Part shown: positions 1 through 14,195 of the stretch, piece after piece
How positions within the stretch are numbered: position 1 is the first letter of the stretch
Layout of the letters: each line of letters opens with the position of its first letter
Source: Epiperipatus broadwayi
Lineage: Eukaryota > Onychophora > Udeonychophora > Euonychophora > Peripatidae
Reading direction: 5' to 3'
Length of the DNA: 64,000 bases
Assembly: GCA_028023455.1 (NCBI GenBank)
Contig: JAQFVV010006509.1
Span: 310,001 to 374,000 of the forward strand
Program-made: the position numbers and the translations under genes
The notes under the pieces: generated by a model
The model's input: only the letters and a program-made list of their open reading frames with translations
Told to the model about the DNA's origin: nothing
Databases searched by the model: none

Positions 1-166
1 GACAATCCCGTTTTATATTATAAAGAGTATCTTGAAGACACTCATAAAAAGTGCAACTTTTATTGACTTCATTAGAAAGATAAGATTGTTAATAAAATAG
101 ACTGTGAATTACAATTAGAAAAAATGTTAAAGACTCTAGGAATTTATTACAAAACTTAAAAACCAG

Positions 167-183
167 TATCTATAAATTGTTGA

Positions 184-221
<38 letters not shown>

Positions 222-233
222 TCAACAATTTAT

Positions 234-238
<5 letters not shown>
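167..238. repeat. Perfect 72-bp palindrome with (TA)16 core
   Basis: Two 20-base arms (167-186 and 219-238) are exact reverse complements and flank an uninterrupted TA tract (187-218), so the whole 72 bases form one perfect palindrome. A further (TA)n tract follows directly. The unique arm sequence is therefore bordered by TA runs on both sides, as expected if a polymerase switched template within TA repeats and copied the arm back. The same architecture recurs at 62,096-62,159. Confidence 0.93.

Positions 239-272
<34 letters not shown>
237..272. repeat. (TA)n microsatellite
   Basis: An uninterrupted TA dinucleotide tract of about 36 bases abuts the preceding palindrome and ends just before the R1 repeat. 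Confidence 0.95.
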
Positions 273-273
<1 letters not shown>

Positions 274-299
274 CTGGCTCCTTCCAAAATTACTATATT

Positions 300-2335
300 A
301 ACTAGTTTAATACCTTTTTAAACATAACTTTATATATCTTTTGGCTTTAATAAGTTTTAATGCCTTGCTTTTAACTAAGTTTAATATGTAAACTTTAATA
401 TGCTTATTATTAAGCTGAATACATAACTTCTTGGTAATTATTTTTTTATATCTTTAAGAATCTATAACTTTAATACATTTTAATACTTACTTTAATATCT
501 TTAATACTATGGGAATAAACTGGCTCTTCAAGCAGAGGGGAGAGTACCACTGATGGCATAGCCATCAATGATAGCCATGGTCAGATCAGGCTATACAAAG
601 TATAACATGATCACATTTCCTGATTGTGGCCACTTTGACTGCTGGAACAAAAACCCTACCATCCAAAGCATTTTCTTTATTTTGAGGATCAAACTCAGGT
701 GGCAACTGACCATATATTATATAGCCAATATGCTTCAGATGACAGGCAAACAATCCAGTGCTTTACATATTCCAGGCTAGCTCCTACTCTTAATCAGAAG
801 ATCCAGTGCATTAACTTAACATATATACATATTTATCTCTTTAAATAAATGGTGATGAAATAATAAAAGAGAAAGAGAATAGACCAAATAATACTTAAGC
901 AAACATTAATATTTATTCAAGCATACACATATAATATAATATAACAATCTATTATTTTACATATATATATAATATAATATAACAATCTATTATTTTACAT
1001 ATATATATAAATAATTAATCAGGCTAATTCTTTCATAGTAATCCTTCATTAAAGTTAATTTAATTTTAAAATGATAAAGGGTCTATAGACAATTATATTA
1101 TGAAAAAATATATTTACCTAGGCTTTTGTGATATTAAATGACAATTCATTTGGTTTGGGTTTTGTTAGTGTTACTTTCCAACTGGTTGGCTTTTTGGTCT
1201 CCATCAATGGTTCAGAGCTTTCCACCCATTCTGAAACTCAACTATAGAAGAGAGAGAGAGTAGTGGTAGCATCTATCTTATGACTTAAACATTGGTTTTG
1301 GGCATTGAGTTCAGGTGTAGATAGTTAAATTTTAGCAGAGACATTTGGGGCTTGAAGCCCAGTCAAAAACTCCTAAGACAGTCTAGCAATGCATGTTGCT
1401 AGTTCTGCAGCTTCTGCAAAAATACTTTCCACAGAAATAATGAATGGTTCTATTTTGTCCTTAGAATTCTTAATCTCTGAAGCAATGAATAACATAATCA
1501 CTCAATAACAGCATAAAGACTGGAATGATCTAACAGACTCAAGAACAAAATAAATCATTCACAAAGTGAAGATGGGTTGAATAGCTATAAACTATTCTGA
1601 CTTTATATACCTTTTCTCTCCCATTGTTTTACTTTCTTATCATTATTTTTAATTTTGATTGTAACTTGAATATGTTTTTTGTAAACCGTTGCAACTTTAT
1701 ATACCTTTTCTTTCCCATTGTTTTAATTTCTTATCATTATGTTTAATTTTGATCATAACTTCAATGTTTTTTTAAATTAATTTTTATACTTTATTTTATC
1801 TAATTGATTTTATATTTGATTTAATGTAATCTTTTCTTCTAGATTAATTTACTATTTTTTCACATTTAATAAATGGATAGTTTACATAGATTTTTAATTA
1901 ATTCAACTATTGATTTCAATTTTATTGTCAGTCAGAAATCTTATTGGCATTCCAAAAGTTTACTGTCACTAATTAATTAATCTTTTTATTTTTTATTTTT
2001 CACTAGCATTTATTTTTTTTACACATTTATTCTTTTAACTTATTTTTACTTTATAAAAAAGAGAAGATGAGTTTTAAATTTTATTTAGATTTTCCCCCAC
2101 CCACTCTCAGTACTAAAAGTTTTCTATTTTAAAAGAAAAAATATGATTCAATCTTTTGCTTTTGCATAATTACATTTCTTAAAACAAAAAAAAAACTACT
2201 CTAAAACATATTACATTTTCTTTTTCTATTTTCATTTCTATTAATAATTTAATCATTTACTTTTAAATTATAAATAAGTAATGTTGATATATGTAAGTTT
2301 TATAACATATGTCTCAATAGCATTACATCACACAT
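300..2335. repeat. R1 interspersed repeat, copy 1 (uninterrupted)
   Basis: About 2 kb that matches, in the same order and orientation, 3,978-4,500 followed by 7,665-8,985. Recognisable shared stretches include the TTTTAACTAAGTTTAATAT-like segment near 370, the AGATCAGGCTATACAAAG segment near 583, and the CTTTAAATAAATGGTGATG segment near 838. I see no convincing protein and no clear terminal repeats, so the family is unidentified. On the minus strand around 680-690 there is a weak B-box-like motif (GAGTTTGATCC), hinting that the 530-800 part may derive from a SINE. This copy shows what copy 2 looked like before the Penelope-like insertion. Confidence 0.85.
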
Positions 2336-3977
2336 TATCCCTCAGGTTGACTAGTGAAATGTGTCAGTTTGACCCATTTTAGTTCTGACATTTTTTTTAC
2401 TATTTGATTTTTTTATTTATTTATTTATTAACTATTTTTATGGCACGAGTGTCCAATTACATACAGATTGACAACCTATAAAGGATAACTTTTTTACACT
2501 GCTCTATCTCACAGGCTGTAATCTACATTGACTGGAAATGATTATGTCATGTGTGATAGAGAACATGCATTTTTCCAAAGTGTACAGGAGAATGAATACT
2601 ATGAATGACAGAACATATTTGGCTTATATCCAACTTAACAATAAAAATTATACTATAACTATTTATTGACTTGCTGGAAATTTCTCTTCCAGTGAATTGA
2701 ATGAGCCTAGGACTTTCTCCTTTTTGACTGCATCCTAGAAAATATGAGGTCATTGTAAATGGAAATATTTATCCACTGACTATTTAGCTTATGCTAAAAC
2801 AAGATTCATTATAACTATATGATCTTAGGAAATTTTTCTTCCAATGAAACTAACTTGCAGCTTACTCTGGAATTCTCTCTCTTATGTGCACATTTATTTT
2901 AGATAAGGGACTGGGATAACATCTCCCAATATGTTGGATGAGGGCTGGTCCTTTCTACTGGATTCTGATCCTATCACCAGATCTTCCCATTTTCATGCCC
3001 ATTACAAGTCTTAAGTTCTCAGTGACAGTCTTAACATACATTTCTCAACCTTATCTGCATCTTCCCCCCTCAGCTCCATGACTATTTACCTACTTGAAAA
3101 AAAAAAGATTATTTTGCAATATTTTATTTAGTTGTTATACATGTCATTCTATTTATTAAGGCTTTATTCAACTTATTTGCTTTAAAAATCTTTTTTTTTC
3201 TATTTATGTACGTTGATTCTTTTAAAAAAACTTTTATTTTATTTATGTATGTTTTAGTCTAAAATATTATTTTACTGTACTCTAAATTACAAAATCTCAT
3301 TTTATTTCCATTTATCAAATACCAACTCTAATACAAAAAAAATAATTTCTTATTTGATTTCATCTATATACTCTTTTATTGCCATTATTAACTGTAAAAA
3401 CGTTTTATTTATTCAATTCTATTTATTTCTCTTTACTTCATTATTACTTCTCAGAAAAATATTTTATTTTATTTATTTAATGTTATTTTTATTCTCATAA
3501 TCCATGTACAATAAATAAACTTTTTTTTAAAAAAAAAGGCAGACCCTTTAATATACACTCTACCCCCCCCCAACCTTTGTCAAGTGGGTTTATTTTTTGT
3601 TATTTTTTTATTATTTTTAAATCAAACAAAGTATTTGACTAACTTCAAAATCCCCCCAGTCCTCTCTAAATCCCACCTGACTATAACAATCTCCAATAAT
3701 AAAGTTATTTATCTCTCTGACCATTTTTCCTCTCTCTCCTTTTTATTTACATTTTTAATTACTTTGATTCTTAATTCTTAATATTATAATTTGTTTGCTT
3801 TTGGTCTACTTTCTTTTCACACTGCTCACCAATTTAATTTTTATTATTATGCAATTTAGTGTTAATTTAATTTTTAGTTTCTGGGACTTTTTTTCAGACT
3901 TTTAATTATGCTGGGTTATTTATGGCACTTCAGCTTTCATGTTGGTCAGCATTTGAGCTGGATCCCTCTAAATTAGC
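2336..3977. other. Unassigned AT-rich spacer
   Basis: No coding sequence or recognisable mobile element is seen between the two R1 copies. The stretch holds many short A and T homopolymers and TTTATT-type simple sequence, and a C10 run near 3,564. Small open frames here (for example minus 2,547-2,753) have no recognisable domain and I do not call them genes. Confidence 0.6.
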
Positions 3978-4500
3978 ACATTAACTAGGTTTAATATTTT
4001 TTTAAACATAACTTTATATATCTTTTGGCTTTAATAAGTTTTAATATCTTGCTTTTAACTAAGTTTAATATCTAAACTTTAGTAACTTTATTATTAAGTT
4101 AATTACATAACTTCTTGGTAATTATTATTTTATACCTTTAAAAATCTAAAACTTTAATATGTTTTAATACTTACTTTAATATCTTTAATACTATGGGTTC
4201 AGAGGGGATAATATCATTGACAGCATAACCATCAATGATACCCACAGTCAGATCAGGCTATACAAAGCATTTGATAACCACATTTCCTAACCATGGCCCA
4301 CCTCGACTGCTGGAACAAAAACCCTGCTATGCAAAGCATTTAATTTGTTTTGAGGATCAAACTTGGGCACCAGCCAATCAGAGATTATATTGCCAGCATG
4401 CTTCAAATGGCAGGCATATAATCCAGCACTTGACATATTCCAGACAAGCTCCTACTATTAATCAGGAGTCCAATGTTGACTTAACACATATACACATTTA
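3978..4500. repeat. R1 repeat, copy 2, first part
   Basis: This part matches 300-820 of copy 1 along its length (shared TTATATATCTTTTGGCTTTA near 4,014 and AGATCAGGCTATACAAAG near 4,251). It stops abruptly at about 4,500, exactly where the Penelope-like element begins, and the homology resumes at about 7,665. The apparent open frame at 4,235-4,693 crosses this junction and is therefore chance rather than a gene. Confidence 0.85.
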
Positions 4501-4540
4501 TGTTTTCCTGAAGATTTGTGATGATGGTACTTTAGTTATA

Positions 4541-4790
4541 TGTAAGGATCAAAGTTCAAATCCTATGCTAATACTGTCACTGGTCAAACCATCAATACCT
4601 AAAAAAGAGGTGAGAATAATACATCTTGAAATGTGCATATACAACCTGTTTGATGTGCTATTACTAACAGTTGAATGTATTTGGAATATTTAAATAAAAT
4701 AAAAAATTTCTAAAGACAATAATTACCCATATTAGATGATTAAAATAATCTAATATAAAAATACAACTAAAACTCATTATCAAAAAACCT
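4541..4790 (+). repeat. PLE left pseudo-LTR (partial)
   Basis: It matches 7,440-7,664 directly and the two minus-strand pseudo-LTRs near 38 and 39 kb. It includes a B-box-like GTTCAAATCC but lacks the upstream A-box half of the tRNA-like segment, so it is shortened at its 5' side. Shared landmarks are ACTGGTCAAACCATCAA and GCTATTACTAACAGTTGAAT-like sequence. Confidence 0.82.
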
Positions 4791-4859
4791 TTAGAAAACC
4801 ACTAAGTATTTGGTATGCCCCCTCTACTATATTTTAGACATTATGAAAAATTATGTCTA

Positions 4860-6040
4860 AAGCTAGCCAAAATAGAAAATCATTTAACTTTCTTATGTAA
4901 ATGTAAATCTGAAGGATAATTCATAAAGATTTGCAACTAAAACCTTCATTTCACTACCACAAAGTTGAGAAAATTACTCAGTGAGAAAGTGAAGCTCTGT
5001 TAAGAGAAAAAATAAATGCTCAAAGATTTCCTAGGTATCAAACAATGCATTTTATTAATAATGTAGAATGATTTTTAAAAAATAAACTTACTGATGAAGA
5101 CTTCATGAGAATTTTTCAAGCAGTAAGAAAATCATATTCTACATTACATGGAAAAATAAAAGAATGCCAAGAGAACAAACTTACTAACCTACATGGGCAT
5201 ATAAAAATCATAATTAATCAAGCAGTGTATCAACTTCATCTGTTAAAAATCTCAGTTATAAATATCTAACAGATACCGAAATGCTGGTTATCAAAAAAAG
5301 ATTAAACTTTGTCATAACATCATCTAATAGGAAATCACTCAAAAATTATCTTTAGAAAAGCAAAAAAAATACACCTGAGAATAAAAAGAACACTTAAGAA
5401 GCAAAAATGGGAGTCAGAGGTATCATATGATGCCTTCTGACAAAGTCAGTGCAACAGTTGTAATGAGTACAACTGATTATGACAACAAAACAGCAAAATA
5501 TTTGATACCAAATAAAGTTGCAAAGCATTACTCACAAAGCATTGCAGGTACTTCAATGATTTAGAAAAAAAGTAAAATAACATCATATTTCTGTAAACTT
5601 CATTATTTTTATGTTCTACCTAAAATCCATAAGGATCACATTTGATTAAGACCTACTGTTCTAGAAATTCACCTTGCCAAAATTTGTCAAGATTTCTTTT
5701 TAAAGTTTAAGTCCTCTGGTGTACAAGACCCAGTTCTGTGTCATGGATTTTAGACACTTTGTATAATTAATCAAGAACATGAAAATTGAAAACTGACTTA
5801 CTGATAAGTTTTGATGTGAAAAGTTTATTTAATAATGTACCACATGAAGAGGCATTTTCTATTGTAAGAAAAGATTAATTGGTGATAATTGTTTACAAAT
5901 TAAAACAGCACTTTCTATTGATAGTATTATGGAACTATTACCTTTCTAAATAAAAACAACCTAACTTTCAATATAACACAGAATTCTTCCAACAAAATCA
6001 AGGAATGGCTATGGACTCATCATTTTCACCTCTGATTACC

Positions 6041-6111
<71 letters not shown>

Positions 6112-6333
6112 AAACAAAACCACCCAACAAAAACAAAACAACAACAACAAAAAATAATAAAAAAAAACAACATAAAAACTTCCCCAAACAAACCCCACAC
6201 CCAAAAAAGAAAACAAAAAAAAAAAACCCCAAAAACCCAACAATAAATAAAACCCACCCCAAAACCCTTCACCCCCCCTCCCCCCTTAAAATAAAAAGAA
6301 CTCTTAAATAAGTTAATTGTTTATACTTGTAAT

Positions 6334-6398
<65 letters not shown>

Positions 6399-7135
6399 TT
6401 ATGGAATAACTTGACACTGCAGCCATAAAAACTACTCCATATCCACCTAATGTTTGGCTTTGCCATGTGGATGATACATTTGTTGTATAGCCACATGAAG
6501 CACTGCTACAAACTTTCTGAAAACACATCAATAACATATATTTTTCATTTAAATTTACAATAGAATCAGTACAGGAACAAAAATTAGCATTCTTAGATGT
6601 TCCTATGACAAGTCTCTCTCATGATAAAATCAAAACTACAGTTTATTGAAAACCCACCTGTACAAGAAAATACCTAGCCTATATATCCAATCATGCCAGA
6701 AACACAAAACATAAAGTTATATTATCACTATGGAACAGAGAAAAAGAAGTTTGTTCAGAAATCAGTGATTTGGAAAAAGAAAAGATCTATATAAAACAAA
6801 CTTTTATGAAAGATGGATATCCATCAGCTGTTATTAAAAATACTTTAAATAGACAACATAAGAACCTTAAAGAGAAAAAACAACTATTGGTACTGAAGTG
6901 CAGCCATACATTCCTAAAATAGAAGACAAATTAAGACAAATTTGCAACATGTATAGCCTCAGAACAGCTTTTCAAAGCCATACCACACTACAAGGAATTC
7001 TCACTTTTACAAAGCCTAAACTTGAAATGCTGAAAAAAACTGCATTTATGAAATACCATGTGAGTGTGGAAGAGCATATATTGGTGAGACCAATCATCCC
7101 ATTAAAAAGTACTTGTAAGAACACAAACTGTTAAT
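4860..7135 (+). pseudogene. Penelope reverse transcriptase-GIY-YIG pseudogene
   Basis: PLE proteins combine a telomerase-related reverse transcriptase with a C-terminal GIY-YIG endonuclease. Translating across frameshifts gives the family landmarks in order: an N-terminal stretch near 5,030-5,180 (RYQTMHFINNVE, LTDEDFMRIFQAVRKSY), FYVLPKIHKD at about 5,604-5,640, LISFDVKSLFNNVPHEEA at about 5,800-5,860, AMDSSFSPLITII just before 6,043, and HVDDTFV (the RT catalytic YVDD box with H for Y) at 6,464-6,484. Then come a PLE-type connector (TVY-KPT near 6,640; PYIPKIEDKLRQICNMY near 6,905) and a GIY-YIG core with an EIPCECG-RAYIGETNHP-like sequence at about 7,050-7,110. Stops, frameshifts and the 6,043-6,395 insertion abolish function. 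Confidence 0.9.
6043..6395. repeat. Low-complexity insertion in the PLE RT: (TA)n / A+C block / (TA)n
   Basis: Two TA tracts (6,043-6,106 and 6,337-6,395) flank about 180 bases made almost only of A and C (6,107-6,290), with hardly any G or T, followed by about 45 bases of mixed AT sequence. RT homology stops at 6,042 and resumes directly at about 6,396 (FMEYF-like ME..., then TTPYPPNVWLCHVDD), so the block was added inside an RT open frame. The long minus-strand open frames here simply read TA as Ile-Tyr repeats and are not genes. Confidence 0.85.
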
Positions 7136-7377
7136 AAGAAGAAAAAAACAGATGTGTAAGGCAGAAAACTATGTTTGTGCCAATGAACTTATGTTCAATT
7201 GGAAAAATGCAAAAATATTAGAGAAGAAATAGGTGCAAAAAATTTAAAGAAACTGCTCCCATAGGCCAACTACATAATGTATGAAAAACACTAATTGTCT
7301 TTGCTCTCAGGAGTAAGTGGAGAAATCAGGAAGAACCTCATAGGTAAGGATATGAAATTTCTACTGACTGCTGCATT

Positions 7378-7664
7378 TGGCTGGATGGCTCAGTTGGTTA
7401 GAATATTACCTTAAAATTCAATGTTCAAGAAACTAAGAATCCAAGTTCAAATCCCATTCTAATACTATCACTGGTCAAACCATCAACACCTGGAGAAGAG
7501 AGGCACATAATACCTCTCAAAAATTGTGCATATATTAATATGTTTGATGTGATATTACTAACAGTTGAATGTATTTAGAATATTTAAAGAAAGTTAATTT
7601 TTTCTAAATACATTTAATACTCATATTAGATGATGAAAATAGTCCAATATAAATATACATTATT
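7378..7664 (+). repeat. PLE right pseudo-LTR with tRNA-like (Pol III) promoter
   Basis: It starts with a tRNA-like segment: a perfect A-box TGGCTCAGTTGG near 7,386 and a B-box-like AGTTCAAATCC near 7,444, spaced as in a tRNA gene. The rest matches the left pseudo-LTR and ends at the return of R1. The homologous minus-strand copy at 39,113-39,440 keeps both boxes, so this head belongs to the pseudo-LTR rather than being a chance match. Confidence 0.75.
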
Positions 7665-8985
7665 ATCTCTTTAAATAAATGGTGATGCAGTGATAAGAGA
7701 GAAAAATAATAGACCAAATAATACTTAAGCAAACCTTAATATGTATTCAAGCACACATATATAATATTATATAACAATCTAATATTTTACATAAAGAAAT
7801 ATAAACAATTAATCAGACTATTTTTATAGTAGCCCTTCATTCTTTATTTAATTTTAAAAGGATGAAGGGGGTATAAACAATTATATTACAGAAAAAAATA
7901 TTTACCTAAGCTGTTGTAATATTAAATGACATAATTCATTTGGTTTTGGTTTTATTAGTGTTACTCTACATCTGGTTAGCTTTTTGGTCTCTATCAATGG
8001 TTTCAGGGCTTGCCATTTATTCTGAAAGTGAATAATGGTAGAGAGTAGCAGTGGTACCTATATTATGACTTATGCATTAGTTACAGTCAGGCAGTTAAAT
8101 TTTAGTGGACATTGGGACAGCTTCTGCAATGTTTTCTGCAGCATTAATGTATGGTTCTATTTTGTTTTTAGATTTCTGAATCTCTTGAAAAATGAATAAC
8201 ATAATGCACCAATAACAGATTTCTGAATGTCTAAAGCAATGAATAATGTAATGCATCAATAACAGCATAAAAACTGGAATGATCTAACAGACTCAAGAGT
8301 GGAATGAATCAATCACAAAATGAAGCCTGAACTAAATAACAATAAACCATTGTGACTTTATATACCTTTTTCTCCCATTGTTTTAATTTCTTAATTTTGA
8401 TTGGAACTTCAATGGTTTTTTAAAATTAATTTTTATACTTCATTTTATCTAATTGATTTTTATATTTGCTTTAATCTAATCTTTTTTTTTCAGATTAATC
8501 TACTATCTCTTCACATTTACTGAATAGATAGTTTACATAGATTTTTTATTAATTCAACTATTGATTTCAATGTCATTATTAGTACTGGCATTCCAAAAAC
8601 TTACTGTCACTAATTAATTAATCTTTTTATTTTTGATTTTTTGCTAATATTTATTTTTTACACATTTATTCTTTAACTTATTTTTACTTTATGAAAAAGA
8701 GAGATTGAAATATAAATCTTTTATCTTAGATTTTTTCCCCACCTACCCTCAATACTAAAGCTTTTTTATTTCAAAAGAAAACAAATATGGTACAATCTTT
8801 TGCTTTTGCAAAATCTGTTTCTTAAAACAAAACTACTCTAAAACAAATTACATTTTTTTCTATTTTTGTTTTTATTAATAATTTAATCATTTATTTTTAA
8901 ATTATAAATATGTAATGCTGATATATGTAAGTTTTATAACATTTCCCAATAGTGTTACAATATATATCATCAACCATTATCAATT
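7665..8985. repeat. R1 repeat, copy 2, second part
   Basis: This part resumes homology with copy 1 from about 826 to 2,335 (CTTTAAATAAATGGTGATG, then AGACCAAATAATACTTAAGC near 7,710, then the GGTCTC-ATCAATGGTTTCAG segment near 7,985). Divergence between copies is moderate, with small indels. Confidence 0.85.
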
Positions 8986-11141
8986 CATTACATTTTGAAG
9001 ATCTTTCCAAGTTCAATCCATCTTTCCCAAATCCTAGCTTCTATTCTTCTCCTCATCATCCCTGCACACTTGCTTATTTCATCCATCCATCACACATGTG
9101 ATCTCTGGATTTTTTACAATCTCTTGGAACCCCAAGTAAGATTTCAATTGTCCATCTCTTATAATGTCTTTTACCAATATATCTACCTCAATTCCACTTT
9201 TGTCCTTTAATTTTTTCAATGATGTCAGTAACACCTGTTTATTTTTTTACTGATGTATTGTTTTCAATCTATTCTTGTTATTTCTAGCATGCATCTCTCT
9301 ATACTTCTTTGACTGGTCTGAAGTCACTATATTTTGAAAGATATATATGGGGATATAATTGTGATTCATGTATTGATATGTATAATCATTGGAAAATGTA
9401 TCTCCAAAATATATTTTTTTAGACATGTCTTTTTTTCTTAGTACTTCAATTTCATCATGGATTGTTTTTAGCATTTTTTTAATTGAGTTTTTGAATCCTG
9501 ATTTTTTTTCATTTAATTTTTTTACCCCCTAATTCCAGTTAGAAAAAACAGAGTTTTTTAGTATAAATCATATTTGCTTTTATTTAGTGCAATCTTTTAT
9601 CATACATAACTGCTTGTTTTTTTTTATTTTTGGTCTTAATTATTTAAACCAGTTTTTTTTCTTAATAATAATGAAATCAACTAGATGATCATTTCTAGAA
9701 ATTATTGGTATATCACCAGTAGATCCATGGTATTATCCAATTTATTCATGTAATCACAGATGTTAAGACCTCAATAATATTATGAGTAAATATATCTTTT
9801 GACTAAAATCTTGCCAATCAGCTATTTATAAAAAAAAATTGTAAATAAAATAAATGACTAATTTAGAGTAAACTTTAATAAGAATGTGTCATGATATGTG
9901 CAAACAACCCAAATAATAATCAAATATATTGCAATCCTTAGTTACAAATTTTCTTCACTGTTAGATATTATATATATTCTGGAAAATTTAAAGATAAAAA
10001 GAAAATCATAAATAAGATCAGTACCTATAGGCTTATGACAGTTCCCTGCTTAATGTACTGGTTATTCAAGTTATTTTACATCCTTACTCAACAGATAAGA
10101 GGAGCTGGATATTTATTTATAGATCAAATTTCTGAACATATTTTCAAAATTAATTCAAAATTTTGAAGCTGGGTCATGACTATGAAGACCTAATGATTTA
10201 ATCATGAGGCCATTGGAAAATGTCATATTTATATAACAATTTACTGTTAAATAAACCCATTGGTCTGCGATATTGATCAAATCCAAGCTGAATAATAATT
10301 TTTAATTGTCAACTAACTCTCATTTGTCTTACATGTACTAAGAAAAGCAAAATGTTTGTATTATAAGTTACTAATTTAGTTAATATAAATTTAATAGTGA
10401 GAATGTATTGACATAGAAATAAAAAATGCTCAAATAAGATAAATTGAGTTAAGAAGGTGGCAAATTTTCACAAATTAATGATCAAGTGTTATCGGTTAAT
10501 TATAGCAGATAAAATTTAAAATTAATAGTTACTCTATGCTTTCATACAAAACACACACAGAAAGAGTAAAAAATCTACCAAATAATGAGCTAGAAACTAA
10601 AATAGTGTTAATCAACTCAATTACTTAATAATTCTTTGCTCCATTAAAAATTTGTTAACTAAATGCAGGCATTTTTTAGACTTTTTAATTTATTTTTAGA
10701 ATTTACAGCTTTGTTCAAGTCTTTAAAGTATTGGGTTAGTCATTAATACTTAGATTAGCTAAAATTAGACTAAAGATTTAAAATATCTACTCAATGCGGT
10801 TTAAAAACTGTTTTCTTTTTCTTTTGAAATCTATATTTTACCTTTTAAGTGTAAATCAATAATTCTAATCAATGCAGAAACGAAGTAATTAAATTGCCAG
10901 ATGAAATTACAATAACTAATTATATTTCTAAAATATAAAATGTTTTACCCTAATAAAATTTTATCAAATTATACACAGCTAAAATATAATACAGCGAAAT
11001 GCTTTCTATAAATAGAATAATAATTACATATATTTAAATAAAATGATTATTACAAAACTTCAAAATGAGATAATCAAAACTAAGTCAGAAAGAGATCATC
11101 ACAATATAGTCTTTCCTTTTGTTTTCCCGTTGCATACATAT
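8986..11141. other. Unassigned AT-rich spacer
   Basis: No recognisable gene or element is seen. Reading 8,990-9,480 on the minus strand gives broken peptide (for example DGQLKSYLGFQEI) that could be a remnant of a non-LTR retrotransposon, but I cannot identify it. The remainder is AT-rich DNA without visible repeat ends. Confidence 0.5.
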
Positions 11142-11655
11142 ACTGTAATGGTACAGGGCAAAAGGTTCTGGTTTGATAACAACCAAACTCTAGTAATATG
11201 AAATTGGGAAGCCAATACTTTAGATTGTAATAATACATAACTGAGAATGAGAATGAATGAGTAAGAGAATGACTAAGTTGTTTCCTTAAATCATGTTTAT
11301 AAGAACTCTCTTATTAAAGTTCTTTAAGTCCCACATCTATATCATATCGCATAAAAGTGGCCTTTGAATTAAATGGTAAGCAAACAGAAAATATAAGCTT
11401 TCTCATTTATGCATCAGACTCTACTGGCAATTGATATGATAATGGCTTAAAATGATACCTTGTAACAAAAATCAAACTCAACATAAAATAATGTATGCAA
11501 CTTTATTATTTCCCACTCAATACTTTCTTGCCTGCTCTCATGGTTCAATGTTAAAAGTAATTAATAAGGATTGATTACTTGCCAAAATATAAAGTAGAAA
11601 TTAATGGGAATGTTTTATTGAATCTAATATATACTTACAAACAACTAAATAAAAT
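11142..11655. repeat. R2 interspersed repeat, copy 1
   Basis: About 510 bases match 14,196-14,712 in direct orientation. Shared stretches include GGCAATTGATATGATAATGG near 11,429, AAAGTGGCCTTT near 11,354 and TTCCTTAAATCATG near 11,282. The family is unknown, and no coding sequence or clear terminal repeats are visible. Confidence 0.8.
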
Positions 11656-13900
<2,245 letters not shown>

Positions 13901-14195
13901 TACTTACATAAACTATCCAAGATTTGTTACCCCTTGCCTATATCTAAAAAAAATTATCATACAAACATACAGAAAATTAGAGTACCTTGTACTTATTTTT
14001 TTTTGTCCCAGAGATTAACCTCTCAGCTTCAATAATGTCATATTCCCCAACATGTATCAAAGACAATTAGTACTTCATTGATAATTCTTAAACTCATGAA
14101 CAACACTTATTGGGTCATAAAAAAAATACATTTATCTTCATACCAATACTAAATTTTAAATGATTTGGAACCCAACATTAAAAAGTGCCAAGATT

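Larger units (their letters stand above)
4501..7664 (+). mobile_element. Penelope-like element (PLE), inserted in R1 copy 2
   Basis: A 3.16 kb retroelement is bounded by resumption of R1 homology on both sides, which gives a firm outer limit. It carries direct pseudo-LTRs (about 4,541-4,790 and 7,378-7,664) around a decayed RT plus GIY-YIG coding region, the standard Penelope architecture. The left end begins with a short piece (4,501-4,540) in the opposite orientation to the following pseudo-LTR, a kind of inverted end known in PLE insertions. A few bases (TTAT) at the two junctions could be a short target duplication. The many stops show that the copy is dead. A related minus-strand array lies at 37,885-39,720. 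Confidence 0.88.

Noticed and set aside
568-780. 70-codon open frame in R1 copy 1
   Set aside because: The matching region of copy 2 does not keep the same protein, so it is repeat DNA without a conserved frame.
5998-6537. Several overlapping minus-strand open frames of 74-81 codons
   Set aside because: They read (TA)n as Ile-Tyr repeats and an A+C tract as Phe/Val/Gly-rich sequence; they are low-complexity artefacts inside the PLE.
9247-9474. 75-codon minus-strand frame
   Set aside because: No recognisable domain; possibly part of a non-LTR remnant, but not supportable.
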